64,000 nucleotides of DNA, from positions 174,140-238,139 of the forward strand of contig CALDUK010000001.1 of the NCBI GenBank assembly GCA_937924905.1, written 5' to 3'. Origin of the DNA: an uncultured Paracoccaceae bacterium. GTDB lineage: Bacteria > Pseudomonadota > Alphaproteobacteria > Rhodobacterales > Rhodobacteraceae. The translations under genes were made by a program, and so were the position numbers. The notes beneath the pieces are model-generated. The model was not told where the DNA came from. It did not search any database and saw only the letters and a program-made list of their open reading frames with translations. This document shows positions 1 through 9,911 of the stretch, piece after piece; the first letter of the stretch is position 1, and every line of letters begins with the position of its first letter.

Positions 1-216
1 GGACTTTATGTTGTGACTGGCGCTGGGGACGTGCTGGAACCAGAACACGATGTCACCGCTATTGGTTCAGGTGGCAACTATGCGTTGGCCGCAGGTCGCG
101 CAATGATGGAGGGTGACCTGTCCGCCGAAGACATTGCGCGCAAAGCCATGGCCATCGCAGCCGACATTTGCGTTTATACAAACGGCAATCTAACCGTCGA
201 AAGTATCAGCGCTTAG
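1..216 (+). CDS. hslV: ATP-dependent protease subunit HslV, 3' end only
   Basis: This is the proteolytic subunit of the cytoplasmic HslUV protease. The frame is open from base 1 and ends at TAG, so 71 C-terminal codons are visible and the start and catalytic N-terminal Thr lie outside the window. The fragment carries [20 protein letters not shown], the conserved C-terminal block of the HslV proteasome-type fold, followed by the expected ALAAGRAM helix and the short tail NLTVESISA. The ATPase partner hslU follows 1.1 kb downstream on the same strand, with one membrane-protein gene in between. Identification is firm from the motif and the partner gene. Confidence 0.95.
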   Translation, partial: GLYVVTGAGDVLEPEHDVTAIGSGGNYALAAGRAMMEGDLSAEDIARKAMAIAADICVYTNGNLTVESISA

Positions 217-229
217 GGGCGCGTGTGGA

Positions 230-1321
230 ATGATCGACACAGATGATATCCGTGCGGCGGTTGGTTCGGGCCTGTTAAACGAAAAACAAGCCGCCAGCCT
301 AAGTGCCCTTGCGCACAGCCGACGCGGCGCGCGCGAAGGGTTGTCACCCGGCGACGAGCCATTTGAATTGTTCCGTGGCTTCAACGAAGTCTTCATCATG
401 GTGGGTCTGGTTATTCTGGGTGCTGGGTGGATCGGGATCGCCGGCTGGGCCATTTATGATCAGCTGGAAACATGGAAATCGACCGCTGTTGTCTATGCGG
501 TGATCACGGCCGTCCTGATTTGGGCGATGTCCGAATATTTCATCCGACGACGCCGGATGGTTGGCCCGTCGATCTTGCTGACGCTGATGTTTGCCGGAAA
601 CGCCGGCTTTGGTTTCGTACAGCAATATGCGCAGGTCTTTATGTTGGCACAGGAAGATTATTCCTCGCTGGTTCTGCCGGGTGTTCTCTGCATCTTTGCT
701 GTCTCTGTGTTCTGGCTTCGGTTCAAAGTGCCGTTTGCGATGGCGCTGATTGCCGTCGGGCTTTTTGGCACAGCCATGGTGGCTGCCGCCACGCGGTCGG
801 GAACGCCCGAAGACATCACGGACATTTTCGTCTTTTCCGCCGAATCCAATTTCGCCTGGATCACCCTGGCGCTTGGTGTGCTGACGTTTCTGACGGCCAT
901 GTATTTTGACGGAACCGACCCGCATCGCGTCACCCGAAGGTCAGCACAAGGGTTCTGGCTTCACCTTGTTGCGGCCCCAATGATCATCAACACAGTTGCG
1001 CTGTCGATCCTGTCGAATGACACAACGGCGTCTTACATCGCAATCCTTGCAGCCATGGCTGGTTTTGCCATCGTCGCCATCGTCATTGACCGACGCAGTT
1101 TTCTATTGGCAGCGATTGCCTATGTTGTATCGGTGCTTTTGACCTTGCAGCCCGTGTTGGATGACAGTCGAGGTGCGTTTCTGATCCTTGGGCTGGGGCT
1201 TTTCCTGGTCTTGCTTGGTGCATTCTGGGCCGGAATTCGCGCGACTTTGCTCTATGCTCTTCCGCTTGGCGCGGTTCGGGACTATCTCCCTCCTGCATAT
1301 CGACAGGATGCCCATGACTGA
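230..1321 (+). CDS. Multi-pass membrane protein (DUF2157-like) between hslV and hslU
   Basis: This 363-residue protein has a soluble N-terminal stretch of about 60 residues ([20 protein letters not shown]..., with an RRGAREG basic patch) followed by about ten hydrophobic segments. The overall plan resembles the DUF2157 class of predicted inner-membrane proteins, in which a short cytoplasmic helical domain precedes a membrane bundle; no catalytic motif is visible. It starts 13 bp after hslV and its stop overlaps the hslU start by 8 bp, so the three genes are probably co-transcribed. Its position inside a protease operon may be only a shared promoter. Function unknown; the family assignment is by general pattern and is tentative. 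Confidence 0.75.
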   Translation: MIDTDDIRAAVGSGLLNEKQAASLSALAHSRRGAREGLSPGDEPFELFRGFNEVFIMVGLVILGAGWIGIAGWAIYDQLETWKSTAVVYAVITAVLIWAMSEYFIRRRRMVGPSILLTLMFAGNAGFGFVQQYAQVFMLAQEDYSSLVLPGVLCIFAVSVFWLRFKVPFAMALIAVGLFGTAMVAAATRSGTPEDITDIFVFSAESNFAWITLALGVLTFLTAMYFDGTDPHRVTRRSAQGFWLHLVAAPMIINTVALSILSNDTTASYIAILAAMAGFAIVAIVIDRRSFLLAAIAYVVSVLLTLQPVLDDSRGAFLILGLGLFLVLLGAFWAGIRATLLYALPLGAVRDYLPPAYRQDAHD

Positions 1322-2618
1322 GCTTACGCCCCGCGAAATCGTTTCTGAACTTGATCGGTTCATTGTAGGTCAACAAGACGCCAAACGCGCGGTTGCCGTG
1401 GCGCTGCGCAACAGATGGCGCAGAAAACAACTGCCCGACGACTTGCGGGACGAGGTCTATCCGAAAAACATTTTGATGATCGGTCCAACCGGCGTCGGCA
1501 AAACAGAAATTTCACGCCGCCTGGCAAAGCTTGCGCGCGCGCCGTTTCTGAAGGTCGAAGCCACGAAGTTCACAGAAGTCGGGTATGTCGGGCGCGACGT
1601 GGAACAGATTGTTCGTGATCTGGTCGAAGCCAGCATCACCATGACGCGCGAACTGATGCGCGAGGATGTCAAAGCAAACGCTCATGCTGCCGCCGAAGAC
1701 CGAGTGCTTGCCGCGATTGCCGGTGAAAATGCGCGCGAACAAACTCTGGACATGTTCCGCGAAAAACTAAAGCGCGGCGAACTGGATGATACCGTCATCG
1801 AGCTTGATCTGAAAGATCAGTCGAACCCTTTGCAGGGGTTGGAGCTGCCGGGCATGCCACAAGGCGGCATGGCTATGGATCTGGGATCGTTGTTTGGGAA
1901 AGGTTTTCCGGGCCGGACCGTCAAGAAACGTATGACGGTTGCGAAAAGTTACGAGATTCTGATCGGGGAAGAAGCCGACAAGTTGCTGGACGACGAAAGC
2001 GTCAACAAAGCTGCACTGGACGCTGTCCAACAGAACGGCATCGTCTTTCTTGATGAAATCGACAAAGTGACGGCACGGTCGGAAACCCGAGGGGCTGATG
2101 TTTCGCGCGAAGGTGTTCAGCGCGATCTGCTGCCTTTGATCGAAGGCACGACGGTCAGCACGAAATACGGGTCTATCAAAACCGACCACATCCTGTTTAT
2201 TGCGTCGGGCGCATTTCATATTGCGAAACCGTCGGATCTGCTGCCCGAGCTTCAGGGGCGGTTGCCGATCCGGGTGAACCTGCGCGCTTTGACCGAACAA
2301 GACTTTGTGCGCATTCTGACTGAAACTGAAAATGCTCTGACACGCCAATATACAGCGCTGATGGGAACAGAAGAGGTCGAGGTCGAATTCACCGACGAAG
2401 GCATCGCCGCACTTGCCCGCATAGCCGCGAACGTGAACCAGACGGTCGAAAACATCGGTGCGCGTCGTCTTTATACGGTGCTGGAACGCGTGTTCGAGGA
2501 TTTGTCGTTCAGCGCCCCGGATAGGTCGGGCGAGAAAATCACGATAGACGCCGCCTTCGTCGAAAAGAATCTGGGCGATCTTGCCACCGGTTCGGACATG
2601 AGCCGCTATATGCTTTGA
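1314..2618 (+). CDS. hslU: HslU, ATPase/unfoldase subunit of HslUV protease
   Basis: AAA+ ClpX-type unfoldase that feeds substrates into HslV. The 434-residue product begins [20 protein letters not shown], the classic HslU N-terminus. It has Walker [10 protein letters not shown] (about residue 60), Walker [10 protein letters not shown] (about residue 246), an intermediate domain of about 130 residues between them, the sensor/arginine region ELQGRLPIR, and the HslV-contacting C-terminus DMSRYML. Length fits the family (about 435-445). Two in-frame ATGs exist at 1308 and 1314; the second is preferred because AGGA lies about 7 bases upstream of it, whereas it would abut the first. The gene overlaps the preceding membrane-protein gene. 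Confidence 0.97.
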   Translation: MTELTPREIVSELDRFIVGQQDAKRAVAVALRNRWRRKQLPDDLRDEVYPKNILMIGPTGVGKTEISRRLAKLARAPFLKVEATKFTEVGYVGRDVEQIVRDLVEASITMTRELMREDVKANAHAAAEDRVLAAIAGENAREQTLDMFREKLKRGELDDTVIELDLKDQSNPLQGLELPGMPQGGMAMDLGSLFGKGFPGRTVKKRMTVAKSYEILIGEEADKLLDDESVNKAALDAVQQNGIVFLDEIDKVTARSETRGADVSREGVQRDLLPLIEGTTVSTKYGSIKTDHILFIASGAFHIAKPSDLLPELQGRLPIRVNLRALTEQDFVRILTETENALTRQYTALMGTEEVEVEFTDEGIAALARIAANVNQTVENIGARRLYTVLERVFEDLSFSAPDRSGEKITIDAAFVEKNLGDLATGSDMSRYML

Positions 2619-2664
2619 CCAACTAGGGTCTTTTCGCGCCGGTCTTTTCGGGCGAAAGAGGTCC

Positions 2665-3897
2665 ATGGTCACCTTCGTTCTTCAGAACGCGAAATTTCTT
2701 ATTGCGGGCATGTTGCTGACGCTTAATTCAAGCTTTGGGCAAACATTCTTCATTTCGATCTTTGCGGCACAAATCATGGCTGATTTCGCCCTGACGGACG
2801 GCGAATGGGGGCTTCTTTACACGATAGGCACCACCGCTTCGGCCATTGTCATGTTTTGGGCAGGGGCGCTTACCGACTTTTTTCGCGCCCGAACGTTGGC
2901 GTGGTTCGTGATGCCCGGTCTGGCCGGAGCCTGTTTTGCTATGGCACAGAACACATCGGCAATAGGCTTGGTTGCCGTTGTGTTCTTCCTGCGGGTTCTG
3001 GGGCAGGGCATGATCTTTCAGCTGGCCACTGTGTCGATGGCCCGATGGTTTGCGTCGCGGCGCGGTGCGGCGCTTTCAATATCGGGCATGGGGTTTTGGC
3101 TGGGGCAGGCGATCTTGCCGCCTTTGTTTGCGTTCCTGCTTTTGAGGGCGGATTGGCAAACACTGTGGCTGGTTGCAGCTTGTATCGTTCTGGTGTCGTT
3201 TCCTGTGGTTCTCTGGCTTCTCAAGCTGGAACGCACGCCACAATCACTTGCCCAAGAAACCCAAAGCGTCGGAATGGAAGGCCGCCACTGGACGCGAAAC
3301 GATGTGCTGAGGTCGCGCTTTTTCTGGATGCTGGTGCCGCTTTTGATTGGATTGCCAGCATGGGGCACCGCGTTGTTGTTTCAGCAAGTTCATATCGCCG
3401 AGGTCAAAGGCTGGCTGTTGGTCGATTATCTGGCGCTGATCCCGATGATGACGGTTGTCGCCGTCGCCGTGACTTTGGGCACCGGGGCAGCGGTGGACCG
3501 TTTTGGGTCGGGTTTGTTGCTGCAACTTTTTCCGATGTCGTGGATTGCCGGATTCGTCTTGTTGAGCTTCGCATCGACATTGTCCGCCGCGGCCCTGGCT
3601 TTTGCAGTTTTCGGCATTGCGACGGGCATGCAGGCCACACTGATCACGGCCTTTTGGGCCGAGTATTTCGGAACCCGCCATCTTGGTTCGATCAAGGCCG
3701 CATCGGCCAGCATGATGGTGCTTGGATCAGCCATCGGGCCGGGTGTGTCTGGCTTGTTGATCGACCTGGGCTTTACCTTTCCCGACCAGATGCTTGGCGT
3801 AGCGCTTTGGTTCGCGGTGTCGATGGCATTTGTCGTATTCGCTGTTCGTTCGGCGAACCGGGCTTTACCGGCGAAGGTAAATATAGAACGCCCCTGA
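2665..3897 (+). CDS. Major facilitator superfamily transporter
   Basis: A 410-residue integral membrane protein with about 12 hydrophobic helices in two halves separated by a charged loop (LKLERTPQSLAQETQSVGMEG region), the typical MFS architecture. A loop after helix 2 reads GALTDFFRARTL, a variant of the MFS motif A (G-x-x-x-D-R-x-G-R-R). The substrate cannot be read from sequence; no antibiotic, nitrate or sugar signature was recognised. A purine-rich AAGAGG precedes the ATG. It lies 46 bp after hslU on the same strand and its 3' end runs 33 bp into the oppositely oriented Smr-domain gene. Confidence 0.85.
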   Translation: MVTFVLQNAKFLIAGMLLTLNSSFGQTFFISIFAAQIMADFALTDGEWGLLYTIGTTASAIVMFWAGALTDFFRARTLAWFVMPGLAGACFAMAQNTSAIGLVAVVFFLRVLGQGMIFQLATVSMARWFASRRGAALSISGMGFWLGQAILPPLFAFLLLRADWQTLWLVAACIVLVSFPVVLWLLKLERTPQSLAQETQSVGMEGRHWTRNDVLRSRFFWMLVPLLIGLPAWGTALLFQQVHIAEVKGWLLVDYLALIPMMTVVAVAVTLGTGAAVDRFGSGLLLQLFPMSWIAGFVLLSFASTLSAAALAFAVFGIATGMQATLITAFWAEYFGTRHLGSIKAASASMMVLGSAIGPGVSGLLIDLGFTFPDQMLGVALWFAVSMAFVVFAVRSANRALPAKVNIERP

Positions 3898-4425
3898 TCC
3901 GCCGTGTTTCAAATGTGCGGTATGCGATTGAAGCACAATCTGACGAAGCGGCGGAACGTCCAGCCAATGCGGCAATTGCTGCCTGAGAACGCCTGTTCGT
4001 CTTGGGATGGGCCCATTGTCAGGCCCTGGTTTTCCCTTGCCGGTAATAACCAGAACCAGACGCTTACCATCCGCCTTGGCGCGCATCAAAAAGGACACCA
4101 GGGCTGTATGTGCCGCGTCAACCGTCATGCCATGGAGGTCAAGCCGGGCCTCTGGCCGGGTTTTGCCCTTTCGCATCTTTGCAAACGTCTTTTGATCCAT
4201 CCGCAAAGGTTCGGCCGGTGGCGCGTAGTGAGGTGTTACCGGTGTGGCCCTTTCACCGATTTTGAACGCCGTCGGTTTGTAAGCTGGTTTTGCAGGTTGA
4301 AGCGGTTTCTTTCTGGGAATGCCGGGTTGCTGAACCGCTTTGGGCTTTTGGATCGGCGTGGTCGTGTCGGTGATCCTTTGCCAAAGCTTTTCTTCTTCGG
4401 CACTCAACCGCCGCTTACGGCTCAT
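3865..4425 (-). CDS. Smr-domain protein
   Basis: This 186-residue protein has a basic, low-complexity N-terminal half (MSRKRRLSAEEEKLWQRITD, then a Lys/Pro-rich linker) and a C-terminal Smr domain with the hallmark LDLHGMTVDAA (about residues 96-106) and the loop VITGKGKPG. Smr domains are found as nuclease modules in MutS2 and as stand-alone proteins linked to nucleic-acid processing; the exact role of the short form is not established. The start overlaps the stop of mltA by four bases (ATGA), and the gene closes the Tim44-mltA-Smr operon. Its 3' end overlaps the convergent MFS gene. Confidence 0.9.
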   Translation of the reverse strand: MSRKRRLSAEEEKLWQRITDTTTPIQKPKAVQQPGIPRKKPLQPAKPAYKPTAFKIGERATPVTPHYAPPAEPLRMDQKTFAKMRKGKTRPEARLDLHGMTVDAAHTALVSFLMRAKADGKRLVLVITGKGKPGPDNGPIPRRTGVLRQQLPHWLDVPPLRQIVLQSHTAHLKHGGSGAFYIYLRR

Positions 4426-5450
4426 AGGTTCGCGTCAACCAAAGCCAGCGCGTCTTCAATCGGGTAAAGAACCACCATCCGGCCACCATCCCGAATACGT
4501 CCGGCTATTTCGCCAGCTTCGTCACCAGACCCATAGAAAACATCTGCCCGCTGCGCGCCATTGATCGCGGCACCCGTATCCTGCGCCATCATCAGCCGGC
4601 GAAATGGTTCTGCCCCACCTTTTTCCAACCAGACCGGCGCGCCCAAAGGCACAAATTCAGGGTCAACCGCGACACTGCGCCCGCCTGTGATAGACCGGTT
4701 CATGGCGCCAAGCGGCCCTTTTTCGGGCGGGACCTGGCTGACTTCCCGGAAGAAGACATAAGACGGATTGTGTTGCAGCAGCTTGGCGCCGGCATCGGGG
4801 TTTTCGGTCACCCAGTTCCGGATCACCTGGGCCGATACCTGATGGTCTTCGAAAATGCCCTGCCGGACCAGTTCGCGACCAACCGAGCGATAGGGGTGGC
4901 CATTCTTGCCGCCGAAACCAACGCGCATACGTCCGCCATCATCCAGCTTGATGCGGCCCGATCCCTGGATTTGCAAAAAGAACTTATCAACCGGGTCTTT
5001 CAACCAAACCAGTTCCAGTCCCCGGTTTTCCAATATGCCACTGTCTTCCAGTTCGGCGCGCGTCAGCCAAGGTCGGCCTGTCGGTGCGTCTTCTGGCCTG
5101 CGATATAACGGCACCGAATATTCATCCGATCGCGTTCGGGACCCGGACAGTTCTGGTTCATAGTAACCCGTGAACAAAGGTTCCTCGCCGTCGCGTATCA
5201 ACACCGGCCGGAAGAACGTTTCAAAATACATGCGGGCGTTCGTGACGCCATCGGACAGCGCGCAAACGGTTGGCCAATCGCCTTCTTTCAAATCGCGACA
5301 GGTTTCACGAAATACGTCCAAAGCCACGGCATGGTCATCACTTTCCCAGCCGCGCAGATCTGCCCAGTCCAGCAGTTGAACGTCAGCCTGCACCGGACTG
5401 GCCAGCGCTAAAACGGCGACGAGCAACCAGATACGACGAAGCGAGCTCAC
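4422..5450 (-). CDS. mltA: Membrane-bound lytic murein transglycosylase A
   Basis: MltA cleaves the peptidoglycan glycan strand, forming 1,6-anhydromuropeptides, in the periplasm. The 342-residue product has a Sec signal (MSSLRRIWLLVAVLALASPVQA) without a clear lipobox Cys, the MltA core (LFTGYYEPELSGSRT, then FFLQIQGSGRI at about residues 155-165), and the C-terminal 3D domain (VWLEKGG... MMAQDTGAAINGAQRADVF, then YGSGDEAG) which contains the Asp expected to be catalytic. It is the middle gene of a three-gene operon with four-base overlaps on both sides. The absent lipobox suggests a soluble periplasmic form rather than an outer-membrane lipoprotein. Confidence 0.93.
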   Translation of the reverse strand: MSSLRRIWLLVAVLALASPVQADVQLLDWADLRGWESDDHAVALDVFRETCRDLKEGDWPTVCALSDGVTNARMYFETFFRPVLIRDGEEPLFTGYYEPELSGSRTRSDEYSVPLYRRPEDAPTGRPWLTRAELEDSGILENRGLELVWLKDPVDKFFLQIQGSGRIKLDDGGRMRVGFGGKNGHPYRSVGRELVRQGIFEDHQVSAQVIRNWVTENPDAGAKLLQHNPSYVFFREVSQVPPEKGPLGAMNRSITGGRSVAVDPEFVPLGAPVWLEKGGAEPFRRLMMAQDTGAAINGAQRADVFYGSGDEAGEIAGRIRDGGRMVVLYPIEDALALVDANL

Positions 5451-6109
5451 TCGCCTGTCGCAACCAATTGCCAGTTTGGATTGTCTGCGCCCATGACGCG
5501 GGCAAATGTCCAGACATCGCGCTGCCGTTTAATTTCGTTGGCATTGCCTTCGATCACGTCGCCATCAGCATTTTTGACAACGGACGTCAGTTCGCCAACA
5601 AAGCGCACCGTCACCTCGCCTTCGCTTGTTTCGCGGTCGAAATCGGCTTCTTTCAGCGCAATCTCGCGGACGCCAACAAAACTGGCTTCGACGGTCAGGT
5701 TTTGTTCGCTTCGCAGATCAATGACCGATTGGAAGCTTTCGGCAACATCGTCTGAAAGGAAATCCCGAACGCCTGACAAATCGCCAGATTCAAAGGCCAT
5801 CAAGATCATCTCATAGGCCGCGCGCGACCCTTCCAGAAACGATCCGACCACAAAGCCCGGCTCGGCCATCTTCATGGCCGCCAGAGCTTTGGCACTGTTG
5901 GAACCGTCTTCGACATGGTCTGTAATATCGCGATCCGGCCCGCCTTCTATGACATCAAATTCCGGGCGGCGGCCCGCGCGTTGGGTGGTTGGGCCGGTAA
6001 CGGGCGGTTTTTCAAAACCGTCGCGTGTGCCCAAGACGCTGCGTAGCCGCAGAATCAAAAAGACGGCAATACCCGCCAAAACAAGTAGTTGGATCAGGGA
6101 AGAGCTCAT
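5447..6109 (-). CDS. Tim44/TimA-type membrane-anchored protein
   Basis: A 220-residue protein with one N-terminal transmembrane helix (SSLIQLLVLAGIAVFLILRL), an Arg/Pro linker and a C-terminal Tim44-like domain (LEGSRAAYEMILMAFESGDL, then the beta-rich SVVKNADGDVIEG region). In mitochondria Tim44 tethers Hsp70 to the translocon; bacterial versions are inner-membrane proteins of uncertain role. The frame stays open upstream of the chosen start, but the segment before MSSSLIQL lacks family character and would run into the promoter region shared with fxsA. Overlaps mltA by four bases, so it is first in the Tim44-mltA-Smr operon, divergent from fxsA. Confidence 0.88.
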   Translation of the reverse strand: MSSSLIQLLVLAGIAVFLILRLRSVLGTRDGFEKPPVTGPTTQRAGRRPEFDVIEGGPDRDITDHVEDGSNSAKALAAMKMAEPGFVVGSFLEGSRAAYEMILMAFESGDLSGVRDFLSDDVAESFQSVIDLRSEQNLTVEASFVGVREIALKEADFDRETSEGEVTVRFVGELTSVVKNADGDVIEGNANEIKRQRDVWTFARVMGADNPNWQLVATGE

Positions 6110-6204
6110 TTGGCCTCTCGAACCTTGGGTTTCGCCTATTCGGCCACATATGTAGGGTGGCTTTGGCGCCAAGTCCACCTGACGCCCCGACGCACGAGGA
6201 TGAA

Positions 6205-6660
6205 ATGCATCTGTTTTTGGTCTTTCTACTGGTTCCGCTGATCGAAATTGCCCTTTTCATTCAGGTTGGCGGCCTGATCGGTTTGTTCCCGACCCTTGCA
6301 ATCGTGATTTTGACGGCGATTTCCGGGACAATCCTGATCCGGTCGCAAGGGCGCAGCGTTATGAATCAATTGCGCAACACCATGCAGGATCTTCACGATC
6401 CGACCGAACCGCTGGCCCATGGCGCAATGGTGCTGTTTGCCGGCGCGCTTTTGCTGACGCCGGGGTTTTTTACTGATGCGTTTGGGCTTTTGCTGATGGT
6501 GCCAGGTGTGCGCAGGCGAATTTTTCGGTTCTTGCGTCAGCGTGTTGTGGTTCAGGATTTCAGCTATGGTCCCGCCGAACGCGAAGACAAAACTGTCATT
6601 GATGGTGAATTTGAAGACCTTGATGCGCCGAAAGGTCCGTCTGGCTGGACTCGGCATTGA
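6205..6660 (+). CDS. fxsA: FxsA-family membrane protein
   Basis: A 151-residue membrane protein with the FxsA signature: a first helix MHLFLVFLLVPLIEIALFIQ, then GGLIGLFPTLAIVILTAISG and ILIRSQG, then a third hydrophobic region ending PGFFTDAFGLLLMVPGVR. FxsA was named in E. coli for overcoming F-plasmid exclusion of phage T7; its normal role is unknown. The polar C-terminal tail is about 35 residues. The ATG is preceded by AGGA at good spacing; the longer open frame upstream lacks conserved sequence. Divergent from the Tim44 operon (95-bp gap) and followed 59 bp later by secB. Confidence 0.9.
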   Translation: MHLFLVFLLVPLIEIALFIQVGGLIGLFPTLAIVILTAISGTILIRSQGRSVMNQLRNTMQDLHDPTEPLAHGAMVLFAGALLLTPGFFTDAFGLLLMVPGVRRRIFRFLRQRVVVQDFSYGPAEREDKTVIDGEFEDLDAPKGPSGWTRH

Positions 6661-6719
6661 GAGGTTCCGGTCACTCTGTTAGAGAGGCGCGGATTTGAAA
6701 TTCGCAACCGGAGACGGAC

Positions 6720-7211
6720 ATGGCCGAAAACGAAAACGGTGCTGCCACACCACAAATGCCCCAAATGAAAGTTTTGGGTCAGTTCATCAAAGACATGTCT
6801 TTTGAGAACATTCTGGCCCGCAAGCCGGTATCAGGTCAGGTTCAGCCTGACATTCAGGTGCAAGTTGCGCTTGATGGCCGCAAAGGCGGGGCCGAGAACC
6901 AGTATGAAGTCACATCGAAATACAACATCACATCGAAGAACAAAGGTTCTGACGATGTTCTGTTTGTTCTCGAGCTTGAATATGGCGGGCTGTTCCAGAT
7001 TGAAAACATCGCGGATGAACAACTGCACCCGTTTTTGATGATCGAGTGCCCACGGATGATTTTCCCGTTCGTGCGCAGAATTGTCAGCGACATCACGCGC
7101 GACGGTGGGTTCCCGCCGCTGAACCTGGACAGCATCGACTTTGTTCAGCTGTACCGTCAGCAGCTTTTGCAAAAGCAGCAGGAAAAAGCAGCGGAAGCGC
7201 CTGCTAACTAA
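6720..7211 (+). CDS. secB: Protein-export chaperone SecB
   Basis: Cytoplasmic tetrameric chaperone that holds preproteins unfolded and delivers them to SecA. The 163-residue product shows the family core [15 protein letters not shown] (residues about 19-33), the strand-rich middle ([29 protein letters not shown]) and the conserved [20 protein letters not shown] followed by [17 protein letters not shown], which includes the SecA-binding face. Length and order match alphaproteobacterial SecB. The stop overlaps the convergent dnaQ gene by 8 bp. The 59-bp gap after fxsA leaves room for its own promoter or a read-through arrangement. Confidence 0.97.
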   Translation: MAENENGAATPQMPQMKVLGQFIKDMSFENILARKPVSGQVQPDIQVQVALDGRKGGAENQYEVTSKYNITSKNKGSDDVLFVLELEYGGLFQIENIADEQLHPFLMIECPRMIFPFVRRIVSDITRDGGFPPLNLDSIDFVQLYRQQLLQKQQEKAAEAPAN

Positions 7212-7896
7212 GTTTGTTCCAAATTGCTGTTTCGCCCATGCCGTTGATAAATTCAGCATGGGCTTCTTTTTCTGCCGCCGTCAGTCTGGATGGCAAAGGG
7301 GTGGGCCGGGCCTGAACGCGCCAGGTTTGTTCAGTGGTTTCAGTTGTTTTCTGCTGTGGCGTTTCCGCAAGAACAAGATCCGGTTGACGCCCACCAATCA
7401 GCTCAAGATAGACATCGGCCAGAATTTCACTGTCCAGAAGGGCCCCGTGCAAGGTCCGTGCCGAGTTGTCTATGCCATAACGGCGGCAAAGCGCATCCAG
7501 CGACGCAGGCGAACCCGGAAACTTTTTCCGCGCAATATCCAGCGTATCAACGGCACGCTCCCAGGGAATGGCAGTCAGGCCCACCCATTTGAGTTCGGCA
7601 TTCAGAAACTTCATGTCGAAGGCTGCGTTGTGGATCACCAGCTTTGCGTCGCCAATGAAATCAAGAAAGTCCTGCGCAACGGTTTTGAAAACCGGCTTGT
7701 CACTTAGAAAGTCCAATGTCAGCCCATGCACGTCGACGGCCTCCTTAGGCACATCGCGCTTGGGATTAATGTATTGGTGATACGTGTTTCCGGTCGGCAT
7801 ATGGCCTTGCAGTTCGACCGCACCAATCTCGACAATCCGGTCGCCAGAATTGGGGTCAAGGCCTGTGGTTTCGGTGTCGAGAACAATCTCACGCAT
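7204..7896 (-). CDS. dnaQ: DNA polymerase III epsilon subunit (3'-5' proofreading exonuclease)
   Basis: DEDDh exonuclease subunit of the replicative polymerase core. The 230-residue protein begins [20 protein letters not shown], giving Exo I (DTETTG), then Exo II at [13 protein letters not shown], and Exo III at [17 protein letters not shown], where the His and the Asp six positions later complete the catalytic set. A C-terminal tail of about 55 residues probably carries the alpha-subunit contact. It is the last gene of the leftward maf-aroE-coaE-dnaQ operon; its start overlaps the coaE stop by 8 bp, and its 3' end overlaps secB. Confidence 0.96.
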   Translation of the reverse strand: MREIVLDTETTGLDPNSGDRIVEIGAVELQGHMPTGNTYHQYINPKRDVPKEAVDVHGLTLDFLSDKPVFKTVAQDFLDFIGDAKLVIHNAAFDMKFLNAELKWVGLTAIPWERAVDTLDIARKKFPGSPASLDALCRRYGIDNSARTLHGALLDSEILADVYLELIGGRQPDLVLAETPQQKTTETTEQTWRVQARPTPLPSRLTAAEKEAHAEFINGMGETAIWNKLS

Positions 7897-8488
7897 CAGG
7901 AATAGCTGCCTTTATCTTTTCCAGAACATTTTGAACGCCCGCCTCGGCGGCTTCAAGCGTGGTTGTGTCGATCACATAGTCAGCACGCGCGCGCTTTTCG
8001 TCATCCGACAGTTGCTTGGCCCGTATCAGGTCGAATTTTTCCTGTGTCATGCCGGGGCGGGCAAGAACGCGCTTTTTCTGGTTTTCCAGCGAGGTTGATA
8101 CAACCACGACATGATCAACCTGATCGGACGCCCCAATTTCGAACAGAAGCGGTATGTCCACCAAAACGATGTCGGCACCGCTTGTGCTTAGAAACGCAAG
8201 ACGATCCGCTGCGACCAACGGATGAACAATTGCTTCCACCCGTTTCAGCAAGTCCGATCTGGCCGCGATCGCTTGGCTTAGAAGTCCGCGATCAACAGCC
8301 CCATCAACAACAGCTTCGGGGCACAGTTCACCAATCTTTTCGACAGCGCCGCCGCCCTTGGCATACAGTCTGTGAACAGCCGCATCCGCGTCCCAAACCG
8401 GTACACCCGCCAGACGGAACATCTCGGCCGTCGTCGATTTACCCATCCCGATTGAGCCTGTCAGTCCGATAACGACCGGATTGGTCAT
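7889..8488 (-). CDS. coaE: Dephospho-CoA kinase
   Basis: Catalyses the last step of coenzyme A synthesis, phosphorylating the 3'-hydroxyl of dephospho-CoA. The 199-residue P-loop protein starts [19 protein letters not shown], with Walker [10 protein letters not shown], followed by [19 protein letters not shown], which contains the conserved D-A-D substrate site, and later LVDIPLLFE (CoA-domain/lid region). Length is normal for CoaE. Start and stop overlap aroE (4 bp) and dnaQ (8 bp), so translation is likely coupled. Assignment is secure. Confidence 0.96.
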   Translation of the reverse strand: MTNPVVIGLTGSIGMGKSTTAEMFRLAGVPVWDADAAVHRLYAKGGGAVEKIGELCPEAVVDGAVDRGLLSQAIAARSDLLKRVEAIVHPLVAADRLAFLSTSGADIVLVDIPLLFEIGASDQVDHVVVVSTSLENQKKRVLARPGMTQEKFDLIRAKQLSDDEKRARADYVIDTTTLEAAEAGVQNVLEKIKAAIPDA

Positions 8489-9318
8489 CGCAAAACGGCG
8501 GCGCGAAGGTTTTCATCAATCTCAGGCGTCATGCCAAACCAACGTTCGAACCCCGGCGCGGCCTGGTGCAAAAGCATGCCCAGACCGTCAACGGTATGAC
8601 AGCCCTTGGATTTCGCTGTCGCCAAGAATGGTGTTTCCAACGGCGTATAGACCAAATCTGTCACCACAGTCGCTGGCCCCAGCGCATCTAGCGGCAGTCG
8701 CATCTCGGGTTTGCCAGTCATTCCCAGAGAAGATGCGTTCACCACTGTTGCCGCACCATCGAACATGTTTCCTGCCTGCACCCAGTCGAAAACATGTACT
8801 TTTTGCCCGAACTCGCGTTTCAGGGCGTCAGCGCGGTTTTTCGTTCTGTTCGCGACCCGAATCTCGGGTGCGCCACCATCCAACAGCGAAGCAATCACTG
8901 CGCGCGACGCGCCGCCCGCGCCGATCACAGCGGCGGGCCCATCTTTGGGCGACCAATCGGGTGCGCCTTGTTTCAGGTTCTGAAGAAACCCGTGACCATC
9001 CGTGTTGTCACCGTAAATCTTGCCGTCAGGCAAAAAAGTCACCGTATTCACAGACCCAATCAGCGCGGCGCGGTCTGTAACCTGATCGACCTGCGCCATA
9101 ACCGCTTCCTTATGCGGGATGGTGACATTGATACCGACATATCCAAGCTTTGGCAGGGTACGAAGCGCTTCTTCCAGGTTTTCGGATTCTACATTCATCG
9201 GGACATAGTGGCCAACAATCCCATATTTGCGCAGCCAGTATTGATGCAGCCGCGGGGACCGCGAATGTGCAATGGGCGCGCCGATCACGCCCGCAAGCGG
9301 AATGTTCTTTCCAGTCAT
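8485..9318 (-). CDS. aroE: Shikimate dehydrogenase
   Basis: NADPH-dependent reduction of 3-dehydroshikimate to shikimate in aromatic amino-acid synthesis. The 277-residue product has the N-terminal substrate site [20 protein letters not shown], the catalytic Lys in VTIPHKEAV, the dinucleotide-binding turn GAGGASRAV with NRTKNRAD after it (the Arg/Thr suits NADP), and the closing [16 protein letters not shown]. All are in the usual order and spacing. Located between maf and coaE with four-base overlaps on both sides, an order widely kept in alphaproteobacteria. Confidence 0.96.
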   Translation of the reverse strand: MTGKNIPLAGVIGAPIAHSRSPRLHQYWLRKYGIVGHYVPMNVESENLEEALRTLPKLGYVGINVTIPHKEAVMAQVDQVTDRAALIGSVNTVTFLPDGKIYGDNTDGHGFLQNLKQGAPDWSPKDGPAAVIGAGGASRAVIASLLDGGAPEIRVANRTKNRADALKREFGQKVHVFDWVQAGNMFDGAATVVNASSLGMTGKPEMRLPLDALGPATVVTDLVYTPLETPFLATAKSKGCHTVDGLGMLLHQAAPGFERWFGMTPEIDENLRAAVLR

Positions 9319-9911
9319 GTCGAAAGCGTGCCTCGAAGCGAAAGATAGGACAAGAGCTCAAGCAACGGCAGTCCCAGGATATGAAAATGATCGCCGTCGA
9401 TGCGCGTAAAAAGCCGCGCGCCTTCTTCTTCGATCTTATAGCCGCCTACAGAATGTCGGATGCTGTCCCAATTGCGCGCTATATAGTCTTCTAACCACGG
9501 CTTGGAAAAGCGATGCATCGTCAGTTTGACCTGTCCAACATGTCGCCAAACCGGCTTGCCGTCTTCATACAAAACGGCGGCCGAAAACAAGCTGTGTTGC
9601 GCGCCGCTAAGGTCAGACAGCTGGCGCAGTGCGTCGTCCGGGCTGGTCGGTTTAGAGTAGATCTGGCTTTGGAACGCCAGAACCTGATCCGCGCCAAGGA
9701 CAAGCCGGTCGGGAAATTTAGACGCGGCCTTTCTGGCTTTGCCCTCAGCAAGGGCGTCAGCGACATCACGCGGTTTGGCCCCCTGAGACAGCATCGCGTC
9801 TTTGACTGCTTGCTCATCGATGCGCGCTGGGTGAATATCGAAAGGCACCAAAACACGCTGCAAAAGCTCGGCCCGAATTGCGGATGCCGTCGCAAGCACG
9901 ATCGGCGTCAT
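9315..9911 (-). CDS. maf: Maf-family nucleotide pyrophosphatase (YceF-like subgroup)
   Basis: Maf proteins hydrolyse non-canonical or modified nucleoside triphosphates. The 198-residue sequence has the N-terminal substrate loop [14 protein letters not shown] (variant of S-x-S-P-R-R), VLGADQVL, and [13 protein letters not shown]. The G-A/S-D-Q form in the second motif is typical of the YceF/m7GTP branch rather than the dTTP/UTP branch (S-D-T-x-V), so 7-methyl-GTP is the likelier substrate; this is inference from the motif. It is the first gene of the leftward maf-aroE-coaE-dnaQ operon and faces the putative replication origin. Confidence 0.9.
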   Translation of the reverse strand: MTPIVLATASAIRAELLQRVLVPFDIHPARIDEQAVKDAMLSQGAKPRDVADALAEGKARKAASKFPDRLVLGADQVLAFQSQIYSKPTSPDDALRQLSDLSGAQHSLFSAAVLYEDGKPVWRHVGQVKLTMHRFSKPWLEDYIARNWDSIRHSVGGYKIEEEGARLFTRIDGDHFHILGLPLLELLSYLSLRGTLST

